Source: Desulfobulbus propionicus (GTDB taxonomy: Bacteria > Desulfobacterota > Dissulfuribacteria > Dissulfuribacterales > DYLC01). From it: a stretch of DNA of 36,508 bases. The first letter of the stretch is position 1. Each line of letters opens with the position of its first letter. The notes below the pieces were generated by a model. The model saw only the letters and a list, made by a program, of their open reading frames with translations, made no database searches and was not told where the DNA came from. Made by a program: the position numbers and the translations under genes. Positions 22,007 through 30,986 of this stretch are shown here, in pieces. The stretch covers positions 1 through 36,508 of the forward strand of contig DYLC01000004.1 in NCBI GenBank assembly GCA_020722285.1, written 5' to 3'.

Positions 22007-25000
22007 TGGAAGATGTGATTCATCTCACCATTGACGGAAAGGAGTTGGCTGTAAATTCCGGGCAGACAATCCTGGATGTTGCGCAGGCAAACGGGATCAA
22101 CATCCCTACATTATGTCATTTGGAGGGAAGCGACAAGGACGCTGCACGTCCTTGTCTTCTCTGTATGGTTGAAGTGGAGGGTGATGGCCGCCAGCGTGCA
22201 TGCAAGGCTGAGGTTCGTGATGGCATGGTGGTTGTCACTAAGAACAAGGAGCTTGAGGCGTATCGAAAAGAAAGGCTTCAAGCCCTTGCCAAGACCCACT
22301 ATGGTGACTGTCGCGCGCCCTGTAATCTGACATGTCCAGGCGGGATAAATGTCCAGGGTTATGTCAATCTTGTGGCCCAGGGTGAGTATGAAGCAGCTTT
22401 AAGGCTTATTAAGGAGAAAAACCCCTTGCCTGTGTCTGTGGGAAGGGTGTGTCCACGTTTCTGCGAGACCAGATGCAGAAGAGTTCTGGTGGATGAACCG
22501 ATTGCAATCAATCACCTGAAGAGATTTGTGGCGGATTACTGCCATGAACATGGTTTCAGAGACAGCCTTCCATCGGTTTTCAGCGGTAAAAAAGTGGCTG
22601 TGATCGGAGGGGGGCCTGCTGGTCTTTCCTGTGCGTATTACAGCAGAAAGTTCGGGCATGATGTTACGATTTTTGAAGCCGAGGACAGGCTTGGTGGTGC
22701 GCTGAGGCACTGGATACCTGCCTACAAACTCCCTAAAAAGCCTCTTGAAAAAGAGATACAGGGCATTTTGAACCTGGGTGTGCATGTTCACACAAAGAAA
22801 CGCTGGGGTGACGATTTTACCCTTGAGTCTCTAAAATCTCAGGGTTTTGAGGCAGTTTTTATTGCCACAGGGTTGAGCCGTCAGAAAACGCTGGAAATTG
22901 AAGGTGCAGAGTATGCGGTTGACGGTCTGCATTTTTTAAAAGATGTAAATGAAGGCAGAGCAAATCTTAATGTGAAGCCTGGCAAGGCTGCAAAGGCGCT
23001 TGTGATAGGAGGAGGCGACATAGCAGTGGATGCCGCCAGAAGCGCCAAACGTCTTGGCGCTGCGTCTGTGACAGTGATCTATCCACGTTCCAGGGTGGAG
23101 ATGAGCGCCCAGCAGAGGGATATAGTTGAAGCGGAGAAAGAAGGCGTGCAATTTCTTTTGATGGCAATGCCGCTGCGGATAGTCAAAGAAGAGGAAGGCT
23201 GCAAGGTTGAGATGGCGCGTACAATTTTGAGCGAGCCGGATGAGAAGGGCATACGTCAGCCTGTTGCCATGCCAGGTTCGAGGCTGTTCTGGAATGGCCA
23301 TGTCATTATCTCTGCTTTAGGTCAGGAGGGTGATGACGCCTTCAGGAGCTATGGGCAGATAGAGGCCTCCATTGCTCTGACCTCAAAAAAAACTATCAAA
23401 TCCAATCCTTCCACCATGGCCACAAACATGCCAGGGATATTCGCAGGAGGTGATGCCGCCAGCGGTTCCCGTTCTGTGATTCAGGCTGTGTCTTCAGGCC
23501 GGCGCGCTGCCGAGGCTATTGAAGAGTTTTTGAAGTCAGAAAAGATTTTTGAGGCAGAGGCGCGGTTTAATTTTTCCAAGGGCAAACGTTTTGATGACGT
23601 GGATGTCCATAATTTTGATGGTTATTCCATTCAGTTGAGCGGTCTTATGCCTGTAAGGCCAGCAGATCGTCGAAATCGCGATTTTGACGAGGTTGAGCTG
23701 GGATTTTCTGAGGAGATGGCCAGGCGAGAGGCGGAGAGGTGCCTTAAGTGCGGGTGCGGTGGGCTTTCCAAATGCACTTACAGGGAGCTTTCTGTTGAGT
23801 ACAAGGTGGATGCAGGTGTCTCGCCGGAACGGCTTAAATATCCCATAGACAAGTCCCATCCATTCATTGTTGTGGACCCAAACAAGTGTATTGGCTGCGC
23901 CCGGTGTGAGAGAAGCTGCCGTTATGACGCTTTCGAACTCCACATTGAGACAGAGCCATCAGACCATAGTATCTCAGATGTTTCAATAAAGCTTAATAAA
24001 CGATGTGTCTCATGCGGAGCCTGCGTGGATGCCTGCCCTACAGGCGCGCTTTCCAAGCGCTCTCTTGCAGTACCGTGTTTTCCAAAAGAGGTGAAGACTG
24101 TCTCAAGCGTCTGCACATATTGCGCTACTGGTTGCAGTCTGGATCTCGTGGTGTCGAATGGTTCCTTGCAGGAGGTCAGGGCGAAGAAAGAAAATGCCCC
24201 AAACTATGGTGAGTTGTGTGTAAAGGGCCGGTTTGGATATACCTTTTACAGGCATACTGAGCGGCTGTCGCTGCCGCTCGTTCGTGACTCCATTGACGAG
24301 CCGTTCAGGGAGGTGATCTGGGATGAGGCGATCAGGCTTGTGGCAACAAAGTTTGGGGCGATTAAGGCAGCCTTCGGACCAGATGCCATCGGCGTTCTCT
24401 CTTCGTCAAGATGCACTAATGAAGAGAATTATCTTATTCAAAAATTTGCAAGGGGGGTGATTGGCACAAACAGCGTTGATAATTGTGCCAGGGTCTGACA
24501 CGCTCCATCTGTCAGTGGTCTGCTGGCAACACTGGGAAGCGGCGCAGCAACAACCCCTTTTGAACAGATACCAGGAACTGATCTTCTGTTGATATGTGGT
24601 TCAAACACCACAGAGGCGCATCCAATCGTTGGGTTAAAGGTCAAGGAGGCCGCCAGAAGAGGCGCAAAGCTGATCGTGATAGACCCGAGAGGCACAGATG
24701 TGGCCAGACTTGCAGAGGCGACAGGCGGGATGTGGATCAGGCTCAGGCCAGGGACAAATATCCTGCTGTTGAATGCGATGTTGAACGTGATCTTCAGTGA
24801 AGGGCTTGATGCAAAGGCGTTCATAGAAGAACGCACAGAAAATGTTGATGCTATCAGGGAGCATGTGGCAGATTATCCACCGGAAAAGGTGGCAGATGCC
24901 ATTGGCATTCCTGCAGAACGCATTCGTGAGGCCGCAAGGCAGTATGCCCAGGCTGAAAACGCCTTGATCCTTTACGGGCTTGGCGTTGTAGAGCACAAAG

Positions 25001-26139
25001 GCGGCACTGCCGGCGTGATGGCCCTTGCCAACCTCTGCCTTGCTACAGGGCATGTTGGCCGTCCATTTAACGGGATAAATCCGCTTCGAGGTCAAAACAA
25101 TGTCCAGGGCGCATGTGATATGGGTACGCTGCCCTACAATTTGCCTGGGTATCTGTTTACGGACGATGCCGTTTCACGGGATAAAGTCGCAAAGGCATGG
25201 GGCGTTGCATCCTTGCCTGCAAAAGGCGGGTTGCTTGAGCCTCAGATGTATGACGGTGCAGTTGAGGGAGGCGTGAAGGCCATGTACATTGTTGGCTATG
25301 ACCCGGCGCACACTCAGAGCAATATCTCAACTGTGCAAAATGCCCTGAAACACCTGGATTTTCTGGTTGTGCAGGATATTTTCCTCACAGAAACAGGGCG
25401 TTGTGCTCATGTGGTGCTTCCAGCAGCCTCTTTTTATGAAAAGGATGGGACATTTACCAGCGGCGAGCGCAGAATAAGAAGGGTCACCAAGGCAATTGAG
25501 CCTAAGGGACATGCCAAGGCAGACTGGGAGATTGTCTGCATGCTGAGTCAGGCAATGGGATACCCTATGCTTTATACCCATCCTTCCATGATTATGGATG
25601 AGATCGCCCGTGTTGCCCCGCCTTTTGGCGGCGTTTCCTATGACAGGCTTGGCTCTGATGGGCTTGTCTGGCCGTGTCCAACGCCAGATCATCCCGGCAC
25701 CCCTCTTATGCATACTGAGCGTTTTCCAAGGGGAAAGGCCAGGTTTATGCCTGTATCACACATACTTTCTGAAGAAGATGCTGACAGGGAATATCCGTTG
25801 GTGCTTATTACAGGCAGGAGGCTTGAGCACTATAATAACGGTTCAATGACCCGCAGGTGTGAAAAGTTTGACGAGATAGCCCCTTGCGAGCTTGTGGAGA
25901 TCAATCCAGAGGATGCCAGGCGCTTTGGTGTCAAGGACGGTGAGTTTGTACAGGTTGAGTCCAGGCGAGGCAGACTAAAGGTCATCGCAAAGGTGACGGA
26001 AAAATCCAGAACAGGCTCTGTTTTTATGGCGTTTCACCATGAAAACGCCTTGGTTAACCAGCTTACAAGCCCTGGAATGGACTATAAAACCCTTACCCCT
26101 GAGTACAAGGTATGTGCAGTCAGGGTGTCGGCTTTGTGA
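22006..26139 (+). CDS. fdhA: Multidomain selenocysteine formate dehydrogenase with built-in GltD/NfnB-like flavin domain
   Basis: Read through the TGA at 24496-24498 as Sec (residue 831) the protein has 1377 aa; the track splits it into 22006-24498 and 24589-26139, both in one frame. Domains in order: [2Fe-2S] ferredoxin (1-80), cysteine-rich N-terminal part of a GltD/NfnB-like module (GRVCPRFCETRC), FAD motif (VAVIGGGPAGLSCAYY, about 194), NAD(P) motif (LVIGGGDIAVDAA, about 331), 2x[4Fe-4S] (CIGCARCERSC, CVSCGACVDAC), then the Mo/W-bisPGD dehydrogenase from about 700 (CTYCATGCSL; NCARV-U-HAPSVSG; RGQNNVQGACDMG). It interconverts formate and CO2. The flavin domain suggests direct NAD(P)H coupling, perhaps with ferredoxin. 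No Tat signal is seen, so it is probably cytoplasmic. Confidence 0.92.
24496..24528 (+). promoter_or_regulatory. UGA(Sec) codon and putative bacterial SECIS hairpin in fdhA
   Basis: TGTCAG (24510-24515) pairs with CTGGCA (24523-24528), one G-U pair, closing a TGGTCTG loop. The GGTCT core equals the apical loop known from the E. coli fdhF SECIS, and it begins 18 nt after the UGA. Confidence 0.82.
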
Positions 26140-26305
26140 TAAAATTGGTAACTATTCTGCTTAAAATATTTTTATTTTATTGCCTTCTTCCCACAGCCCT
26201 TTGTACGAAGTTCCGCTTTTGTACGTAAATATCCCAGCGCCATGCAGCTTGCCGTCTGCAAATTCCCCCGTGTTTTTGAACTACTCCCCATTGTCAAGAC
26301 AAAAA

Positions 26306-26390
26306 ATGGGTAATTACCTTGCAAACGGTGATGGGTAATTACCTTGAAAATATCACGTCAAAAATGAGTAATTACCATGAAAAGCGACAC
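26306..26390 (-). mobile_element. Remnant of an IS end with three direct repeats (IS21-like)
   Basis: ATGGGTAATTACCTTG occurs at 26306-26321 and 26331-26346, with a variant ATGAGTAATTACCATG at 26364-26379. The outermost part (reverse strand GTGTCGCTTTTCATGG) matches the solo copy at 1362-1387. Multiple short repeats behind a TG-starting terminus are a known feature of IS21-family ends. No transposase gene remains, so the family name is tentative. Confidence 0.4.
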
Positions 26391-26466
26391 TAAAAGCCGC
26401 CTCGTGATTCTTGTGTATGTTGTCTGACATAATTTCCTCCTTTTCTCCTATTATGGCAACCTACCA

Positions 26467-26506
26467 TGCACCATGTTGCCCTGTCTAGATTTCGGGGAGT
26501 ATTATA
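26467..26506 (+). repeat. 40-bp intergenic repeat R3, copy 1
   Basis: Begins TGCACCATGTTGCCCTGTC and ends GAGTATTATA. It matches 32305-32344 at about 36 of 40 bases. In the second copy a GTAACTATT palindrome follows immediately; here the sequence continues with a different flank. Confidence 0.65.
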
Positions 26507-26526
26507 TCTGCAACGTTTATGTTGCA

Positions 26527-27018
26527 TTAAAGAGTTCGTCGCAGCGCAAAGAACTCGGAAAGGATATGTTTACACTCTAATTCCAGTACGCCAGCCCTGA
26601 TCTCAACGAAATGGTTGAGTCTGCTGTCCTGGATGATATTGTAGATGCTGCCGCACGCACCTGCCCGGAAGTCGCAAGTGCCATAGACAAGCCTTTTTAT
26701 CCTTGCCGCTACAATGGCCCCTGCGCACATGGCGCATGGCTCAAGCGTAACATAAAGATGGGAGTCAATCAGCCTGTAATTGTTGATTTTATTCGCAGCA
26801 AGCCTGATGGCAAGCATTTCTGCATGGGCGGATGGATCACATCTTCTGATGACTTCATTGCCAGATGCCGCAAGCACCCTGCCGTCACTGCTCACCACCA
26901 CACATCCAACAGGCGTTTCGCCTGCCGCAAAGGCAGCCTGTGCGTGCTTGATGGCGATGGACATAAAAAAATCGTCACTCAGAAGGGGAGTGGGGTTTAG
27001 AGTTAAGGAAAGTTCCAA
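26527..27018 (-). CDS. tadA: tRNA-specific adenosine deaminase
   Basis: The product (up to 163 aa) is TadA, which deaminates A34 of tRNA-Arg(ACG) to inosine. The zinc site is complete: HAEMLAIR with the catalytic Glu, and TLEPCAMCAGAI with the PCxxC pair. The C-terminal CDFRAGACGSIYNI and the SRLNHFVEI segment are typical. The start is uncertain: the track uses a TTG at 27018 without a clear ribosome binding site; the ATG at 26964 would cut off residues (DDFFM) that align with the helix before the core. It is the last gene of the minus-strand group HTH-gatB-mtnA-tadA. Confidence 0.92.
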   Translation of the reverse strand: MELSLTLNPTPLLSDDFFMSIAIKHAQAAFAAGETPVGCVVVSSDGRVLAASGNEVIRRCDPSAHAEMLAIRLAANKINNYRLIDSHLYVTLEPCAMCAGAIVAARIKRLVYGTCDFRAGACGSIYNIIQDSRLNHFVEIRAGVLELECKHILSEFFALRRTL

Positions 27019-27066
27019 CAGTTGCTATTTTGACTGCTGACTGTGTTACTTATCAGCGAAAAAATT

Positions 27067-27089
27067 CACCGTACTGTAACTATTCAGCA
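27067..27089 (+). repeat. Fragment of the GTAACTAT palindromic family
   Basis: CACCGTACTGTAACTATTCAGCA equals the junction between the outer and core modules of copy C (33261-33283). It lies in the 81-bp gap between mtnA and tadA and is a short relic. Confidence 0.6.
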
Positions 27090-27099
27090 AAAATAAAGG

Positions 27100-28167
27100 C
27101 TACAAAAGTGCCTTGATATTTTCCATAAAAGGCGGCTTAATGATGCCTTTTTCAGTGATCAAGGCAGTGATGAGCCTGTTAGGCGTTACATCGAAGACAG
27201 GATTGAACACATTTGGTGAGTAGTCGCGCCACGAGGCAAGCTCAAGCCCGCTTCTTTCTTCTATTGGTATGCCGGCGCCTTCGGCAATTTCAAGATCAAA
27301 CGTAGAGGCTGGAGCAGCCACATAAAAAGGTATATCATGAGCCTTTGCCAGTTGAGCGACGCTGTACGTGCCGATCTTGTTCGCAACATCTCCATTGGCG
27401 GCGATCCTGTCAGCGCCTGTGATGACAGCGTCCACCATACCCTTTGCCATACAGCATGCAGCAGCAGAGTCCACGATCACTGTCACGTCAATGTCATCCT
27501 TCATTAACTCCCAGGCTGTCAGCCGGATGCCCTGCAGCCACGGTCTTGTTTCGTCTGCTATCACCCTGATGTCCTTTCCCATCTGGCGGGCTAACCTGAT
27601 AACCCCAAGGGCTGTGCCGATAGCGCCGGTTGCAAGGGCACCTGCATTGCAGTGAGTGAGCGCTGTGCATCTGTCAGGAAGAAGCGCAGCTCCATATTCA
27701 CCCATTCGTTTATTGGCGATCACATCCTCGCGCCAGATCGAAATCGCCTCCTGCTCAAGACCAGATGCGAACTCGCCGGCATTATCCAGGCAGGAAAAAA
27801 ACTTTTTGCGCATCTGTCTTACTGCCCATGCCAGATTCACGGCAGTTGGCCTGGCGTTTGACATGTCCTGGCAGGCCTTTTCCCACTTATCCTGGATATG
27901 ATTAAGGGGCCTGGATTGGAGCCTTTTTGCCTCAAGCGCAAGCCCGAAGGCTGCGGTAATACCAATGGCAGGAGCGCCCCTTACAACCATGTCCTTGATG
28001 GCAATGGCAACATCCTGCGCTGTGCTGTAGCTGAGCCATATCTCACTTTCAGGCAGGGCGCGCTGGTCAAGCAGGAGGAGTTTTCCATCCTCCCATCTGA
28101 TTGGCAAAACACTTCCAATGGAATCTATCCCAAGAAGCATCTCAGTATATTTGATAAAATCAGACAT
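27100..28167 (-). CDS. mtnA: S-methyl-5-thioribose-1-phosphate isomerase
   Basis: The 355-aa product converts methylthioribose-1-phosphate to methylthioribulose-1-phosphate in methionine salvage. It belongs to the eIF2B-alpha/beta/delta-like family. Conserved segments are [78 protein letters not shown] and [11 protein letters not shown], which include the catalytic Cys and Asp regions. The start overlaps the gatB stop by 8 nt. No other salvage genes (mtnN/mtnP, mtnK) are in the window; in some bacteria MtnA also serves 5'-deoxyadenosine salvage, which would suit an organism with many radical-SAM enzymes. Confidence 0.93.
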   Translation of the reverse strand: MSDFIKYTEMLLGIDSIGSVLPIRWEDGKLLLLDQRALPESEIWLSYSTAQDVAIAIKDMVVRGAPAIGITAAFGLALEAKRLQSRPLNHIQDKWEKACQDMSNARPTAVNLAWAVRQMRKKFFSCLDNAGEFASGLEQEAISIWREDVIANKRMGEYGAALLPDRCTALTHCNAGALATGAIGTALGVIRLARQMGKDIRVIADETRPWLQGIRLTAWELMKDDIDVTVIVDSAAACCMAKGMVDAVITGADRIAANGDVANKIGTYSVAQLAKAHDIPFYVAAPASTFDLEIAEGAGIPIEERSGLELASWRDYSPNVFNPVFDVTPNRLITALITEKGIIKPPFMENIKALL

Positions 28168-29593
28168 TCTGGAGGGCTTCCTGTAAAAGTTTGTTGAGAG
28201 ACTTTGGGTTTGCCTTGCCCTTTGTCTCCTTCATGACCTGTCCTACAAAAAAACCGAAGACATTTGTCTTGCCAGATCTGTACTTCTCCACTTCCTTTGG
28301 ACTGGCAGAAAGCACATTCCGGATTACCTCCAGCAGCAACGACTCGTCACTGACCTGACTAAGCCCCTGCTCCTTGACAATATGGGTTGGAGATTCGCCT
28401 GTTTTGTATGCCTTTTCAAGGAGTTCCTTGGCCATTTTGCCGCTTACCACATCATCTGACACAAGCTTTAAAAGCCCTGCAAGCCCTTCAGGCGTTACCT
28501 TGCATGTCTCGATCTCCTGATCGTCTTCCTTGAGAAGTCTTAAAAGCTCAACCATCACCCAGTTGCTTACGGTTTTTGGTTCAGTGAAAAGCTCAACACA
28601 GGCTTCAAAATAGTCAGCCAGTTTTCTGGAGGATGTAAGGACATCTGCGTCGTACTGCGGCAGGCTGTACTGCTCCATGAACCGCTGACGCTTGGCGTCA
28701 GGAAGCTCAGGCAAACTCGCATTAAGCGCCTCTTGCCATGCGGAAGTCACCTCCACAGGAACGAGGTCAGGCTCAGGGAAATAACGATAATCATGGGCAT
28801 CTTCCTTGCCCCGCATAGACATGGTAACACCCTTTGCCACATCCCAGAGCCTCGTTTCCTGAATAATGGGCTTGCCATCTAAGATCATGGCCCCCTGACG
28901 TCTGATTTCGTACTCAAGGGCCTTCTGGACATGACGAAATGAGTTCATGTTCTTGAGTTCAACCTTGACCCCTAACTCCTTCTGGCCTCTTGGTCTGAGT
29001 GAAAGGTTAGCATCGCAGCGCAGGCTGCCTTCTTCCATGTTGCCATCGCTGATCTCCAGATAGCGGACCAGCTCCCTGAGTTTTTTGAGATACGCCACGG
29101 CTTCGTCAGTGCTTCGCATGTCAGGCTCGCTGACTATCTCAATAAGGGGAACGCCAGCCCGGTTCAGATCAACATGGCTTACAGGCCGCGCCTCCGCATG
29201 TATCAGCTTTCCGGCATCCTCTTCAAGATGTATTCTTGTGATACCTATGCGCTTAACTGCGCCGTCAACTGTGATGTCGAGCCAGCCATGTTCTGCCAGA
29301 GGGAGTTCGTATTGCGATATCTGATATCCCTTTGGCAAATCAGGATAGAAGTAATTCTTGCGTGCAAACCTGCTGTATGGCGCAATATTACAGCGCGTGG
29401 CAATAGCCATTTTAATGGCATACTCAACGACCTTTTTGTTCAACACAGGAAGAACCCCTGGCATCCCGAGACATATCTGACATACATTTGTATTCGGCGG
29501 GGAGCCAAAGGCAGTTGAACAACCACAAAATATCTTTGTTCTGGTCTGAAGCTGACAATGCACCTCCAGACCTATGACGACTTCAAAATCCAT
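28160..29593 (-). CDS. gatB: Aspartyl/glutamyl-tRNA(Asn/Gln) amidotransferase subunit B
   Basis: The 477-aa product is the kinase/tRNA-binding subunit of GatCAB, which makes Gln-tRNA(Gln) and Asn-tRNA(Asn) from mischarged precursors. The N-terminus [20 protein letters not shown] with the zinc-binding cysteines ([18 protein letters not shown]) is diagnostic. Further on are [16 protein letters not shown], the [12 protein letters not shown] segment, [13 protein letters not shown], and a C-terminal YqeY-like domain. gatA and gatC are elsewhere. It starts 6 nt after the small HTH gene and overlaps mtnA at its end. Confidence 0.96.
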   Translation of the reverse strand: MDFEVVIGLEVHCQLQTRTKIFCGCSTAFGSPPNTNVCQICLGMPGVLPVLNKKVVEYAIKMAIATRCNIAPYSRFARKNYFYPDLPKGYQISQYELPLAEHGWLDITVDGAVKRIGITRIHLEEDAGKLIHAEARPVSHVDLNRAGVPLIEIVSEPDMRSTDEAVAYLKKLRELVRYLEISDGNMEEGSLRCDANLSLRPRGQKELGVKVELKNMNSFRHVQKALEYEIRRQGAMILDGKPIIQETRLWDVAKGVTMSMRGKEDAHDYRYFPEPDLVPVEVTSAWQEALNASLPELPDAKRQRFMEQYSLPQYDADVLTSSRKLADYFEACVELFTEPKTVSNWVMVELLRLLKEDDQEIETCKVTPEGLAGLLKLVSDDVVSGKMAKELLEKAYKTGESPTHIVKEQGLSQVSDESLLLEVIRNVLSASPKEVEKYRSGKTNVFGFFVGQVMKETKGKANPKSLNKLLQEALQNV

Positions 29594-29599
29594 CCCTTG

Positions 29600-29872
29600 C
29601 TAACCCTTGCGTCCCTTGCCTGTCTTTCCTTTTTCCTCAGCAACAGGAGAAAGACCAAGCTTTTCCACATAGGCGAGTACAGGATTCTGTCTTTTTGCGG
29701 TCTTTTTTGCTAACGGCACATGATGTTTGCGAAGTTCGGTAACAATCTTGGAAACCTGAAACTTACTGATTCCACGCTCTTCTGCAATCTCTGATGCAGT
29801 CATATTTACATAGTTCTTGTGCACAAATTCTACGTCATCCAGGTTGTAGGATCTACTACGTTTACCTGCCAT
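29600..29872 (-). CDS. Small helix-turn-helix protein of unknown role
   Basis: A 90-aa basic protein. Residues about 10-50 (VEFVHKNYVNMTASEIAEE, then RGISKFQVSKIVTELRKH) fit a helix-turn-helix like those of phage or sigma-like regulators. The second half is lysine-rich and ends in a KGKTGKGRKG tail suited to nucleic-acid contact. An AGGAGG stands at good distance from the ATG. It precedes gatB by 6 nt in the same direction, so it is probably cotranscribed and may regulate this operon. No family name is recognised. Confidence 0.7.
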   Translation of the reverse strand: MAGKRSRSYNLDDVEFVHKNYVNMTASEIAEERGISKFQVSKIVTELRKHHVPLAKKTAKRQNPVLAYVEKLGLSPVAEEKGKTGKGRKG

Positions 29873-29937
29873 AATCAGCCTCCTGATAAGAAATAAAAAG
29901 TATGTTCAGCAACACTAACTACTTTTTTCTGTTTATG

Positions 29938-30660
29938 TCAATATTTTTTCTTACTTTCAGACTTGCCATGCCCTGCTATTGAAGAGAAAAATATTCCGGC
30001 TTCATAAGTTGAAATAAGCCCTAAAGCAAGCAGCATCTGGGTCAAGACATCTCCTGTGGAAAAACTCATGGCAACTATATATAATAATATATAGACAATC
30101 TTTCGTTTTTCCTTACACTTGGCCACCTGCAACATGCCACTTTTCACACCAAGAAACATGGAAAGTGGAAGCTGGAGCAGGATGCCAGTAAAAAAAGAGG
30201 TTTTAAGGGTAAAAATCAGATAGTTATGCAGCCGTGGCATAGGCGTCAGCCATTTATCAGCAATCCAGAACGAAAATATTGACAAACATGGGGTAATAAC
30301 GGCATATCCGAGCAATATTCCAGAAAGAAAAACCATAGACGAATATACAGATAATCTTAGCACTACATTTTTCTCATGGCCATACAGAGCAGGCGCTATA
30401 AAACGCCAAGCTTGATATATAATAAAAGGAAATGTAAACAAAAGTGCAATCCAGAACGAGACTTTCAGGTGTGCCATAAATCCCTCTGTAAGATGAGTGA
30501 ATACCAGAGGCACATTTCTAAGGCTTTGTCTCGCTGGCTGTAAAATCAGAAGGAGAAGCTTTTCTGAAAAGCAATAACACACTGCAAATGCACAGACAAA
30601 AAAATACACACATGAAATCATGCGCTTTCTAAGTTCATCCAGGTGCTGGGAGTAGTACAT
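29938..30660 (-). CDS. tatC: Sec-independent protein translocase subunit TatC
   Basis: The 240-aa inner-membrane protein is the twin-arginine signal receptor of the Tat system. It begins with the HLDELRKRM motif of TatC and has six predicted transmembrane helices. Conserved parts are FPFIIYQAWRFIAPALYGHE, the following FLSGILLGY, and the later helix pair after TLKTSFFTGILLQLPL. The start codon overlaps the tatB stop by one base. A Tat system fits an organism exporting folded metalloenzymes, although no Tat substrate is visible in the window. Confidence 0.93.
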   Translation of the reverse strand: MYYSQHLDELRKRMISCVYFFVCAFAVCYCFSEKLLLLILQPARQSLRNVPLVFTHLTEGFMAHLKVSFWIALLFTFPFIIYQAWRFIAPALYGHEKNVVLRLSVYSSMVFLSGILLGYAVITPCLSIFSFWIADKWLTPMPRLHNYLIFTLKTSFFTGILLQLPLSMFLGVKSGMLQVAKCKEKRKIVYILLYIVAMSFSTGDVLTQMLLALGLISTYEAGIFFSSIAGHGKSESKKKY

Positions 30661-30986
30661 CAGGCGGATTCTTTCTTAGTCTCGACCTCATTTGTGCCTG
30701 TAACATTTCTTGACGCAGGTTTTAATGCAAGCGGGTCAACAGGCAGGTCGGAAATAATGTCCCCAGCCAGTTTGTCGTAGATTTTTTTTTGCAGATTTTC
30801 CGGTTTTACGGCATCTATTGCCGTTTTTTCCTCGTCAAGCTGGTTTTTAAGTTCATCAGCCGCCTTTTTGATGTCATTGATGATTTTAACCACCTTTTTG
30901 GCGAGTTCAGGTAGTTTTTCCGGCCCAAGCACCACAAGGCCAACTACAACGATGAGTATAAATTCAGGAAAACCAATGCCGAACAT
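30660..30986 (-). CDS. tatB: Twin-arginine translocase subunit TatB/TatA
   Basis: The 108-aa protein has the Tat signature MFGIGFPEFILIVVVGLVVLG, then GPEKLPELAKKV and an amphipathic, charged helix. The N-terminal Glu in the membrane helix and the longer acidic/basic tail fit TatB better than TatA. AAGGAG stands upstream of the ATG, which follows the alr TGA with no gap. It forms an operon alr-tatB-tatC. Confidence 0.88.
   Translation of the reverse strand: MFGIGFPEFILIVVVGLVVLGPEKLPELAKKVVKIINDIKKAADELKNQLDEEKTAIDAVKPENLQKKIYDKLAGDIISDLPVDPLALKPASRNVTGTNEVETKKESA

Larger units (their letters stand above)
26140..26526. other. Intergenic region between fdhA and tadA with IS remnants
   Basis: No gene is apparent in 387 bases. 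It lies between the convergent fdhA (+) and tadA (-). It starts with a GGTAACTATTCTGC fragment of the palindromic family (26148-26161), holds the triple repeat described separately, and ends with a 40-base repeat shared with 32305-32344. No strong rho-independent terminator is visible. Confidence 0.6.

Noticed and set aside
8585-24498. hdrA, mvhD and fdhA as pseudogenes or sequencing errors because of in-frame TGA
   Set aside because: All three TGAs fall exactly at known Sec/Cys positions of these families, each is followed by a hairpin, and the reading frame continues unchanged with full domain content.
26306-26379. CRISPR-like array
   Set aside because: Only three short, unevenly spaced repeats, one of them divergent, no cas genes, and an IS-end match elsewhere in the window.
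26611-27000. ORFs on the + strand opposite tadA, mtnA and gatB (for example 26611-27000, 27368-27655, 29174-29518)
   Set aside because: They are shadows of strongly recognised genes on the - strand and have no domain or start signal.
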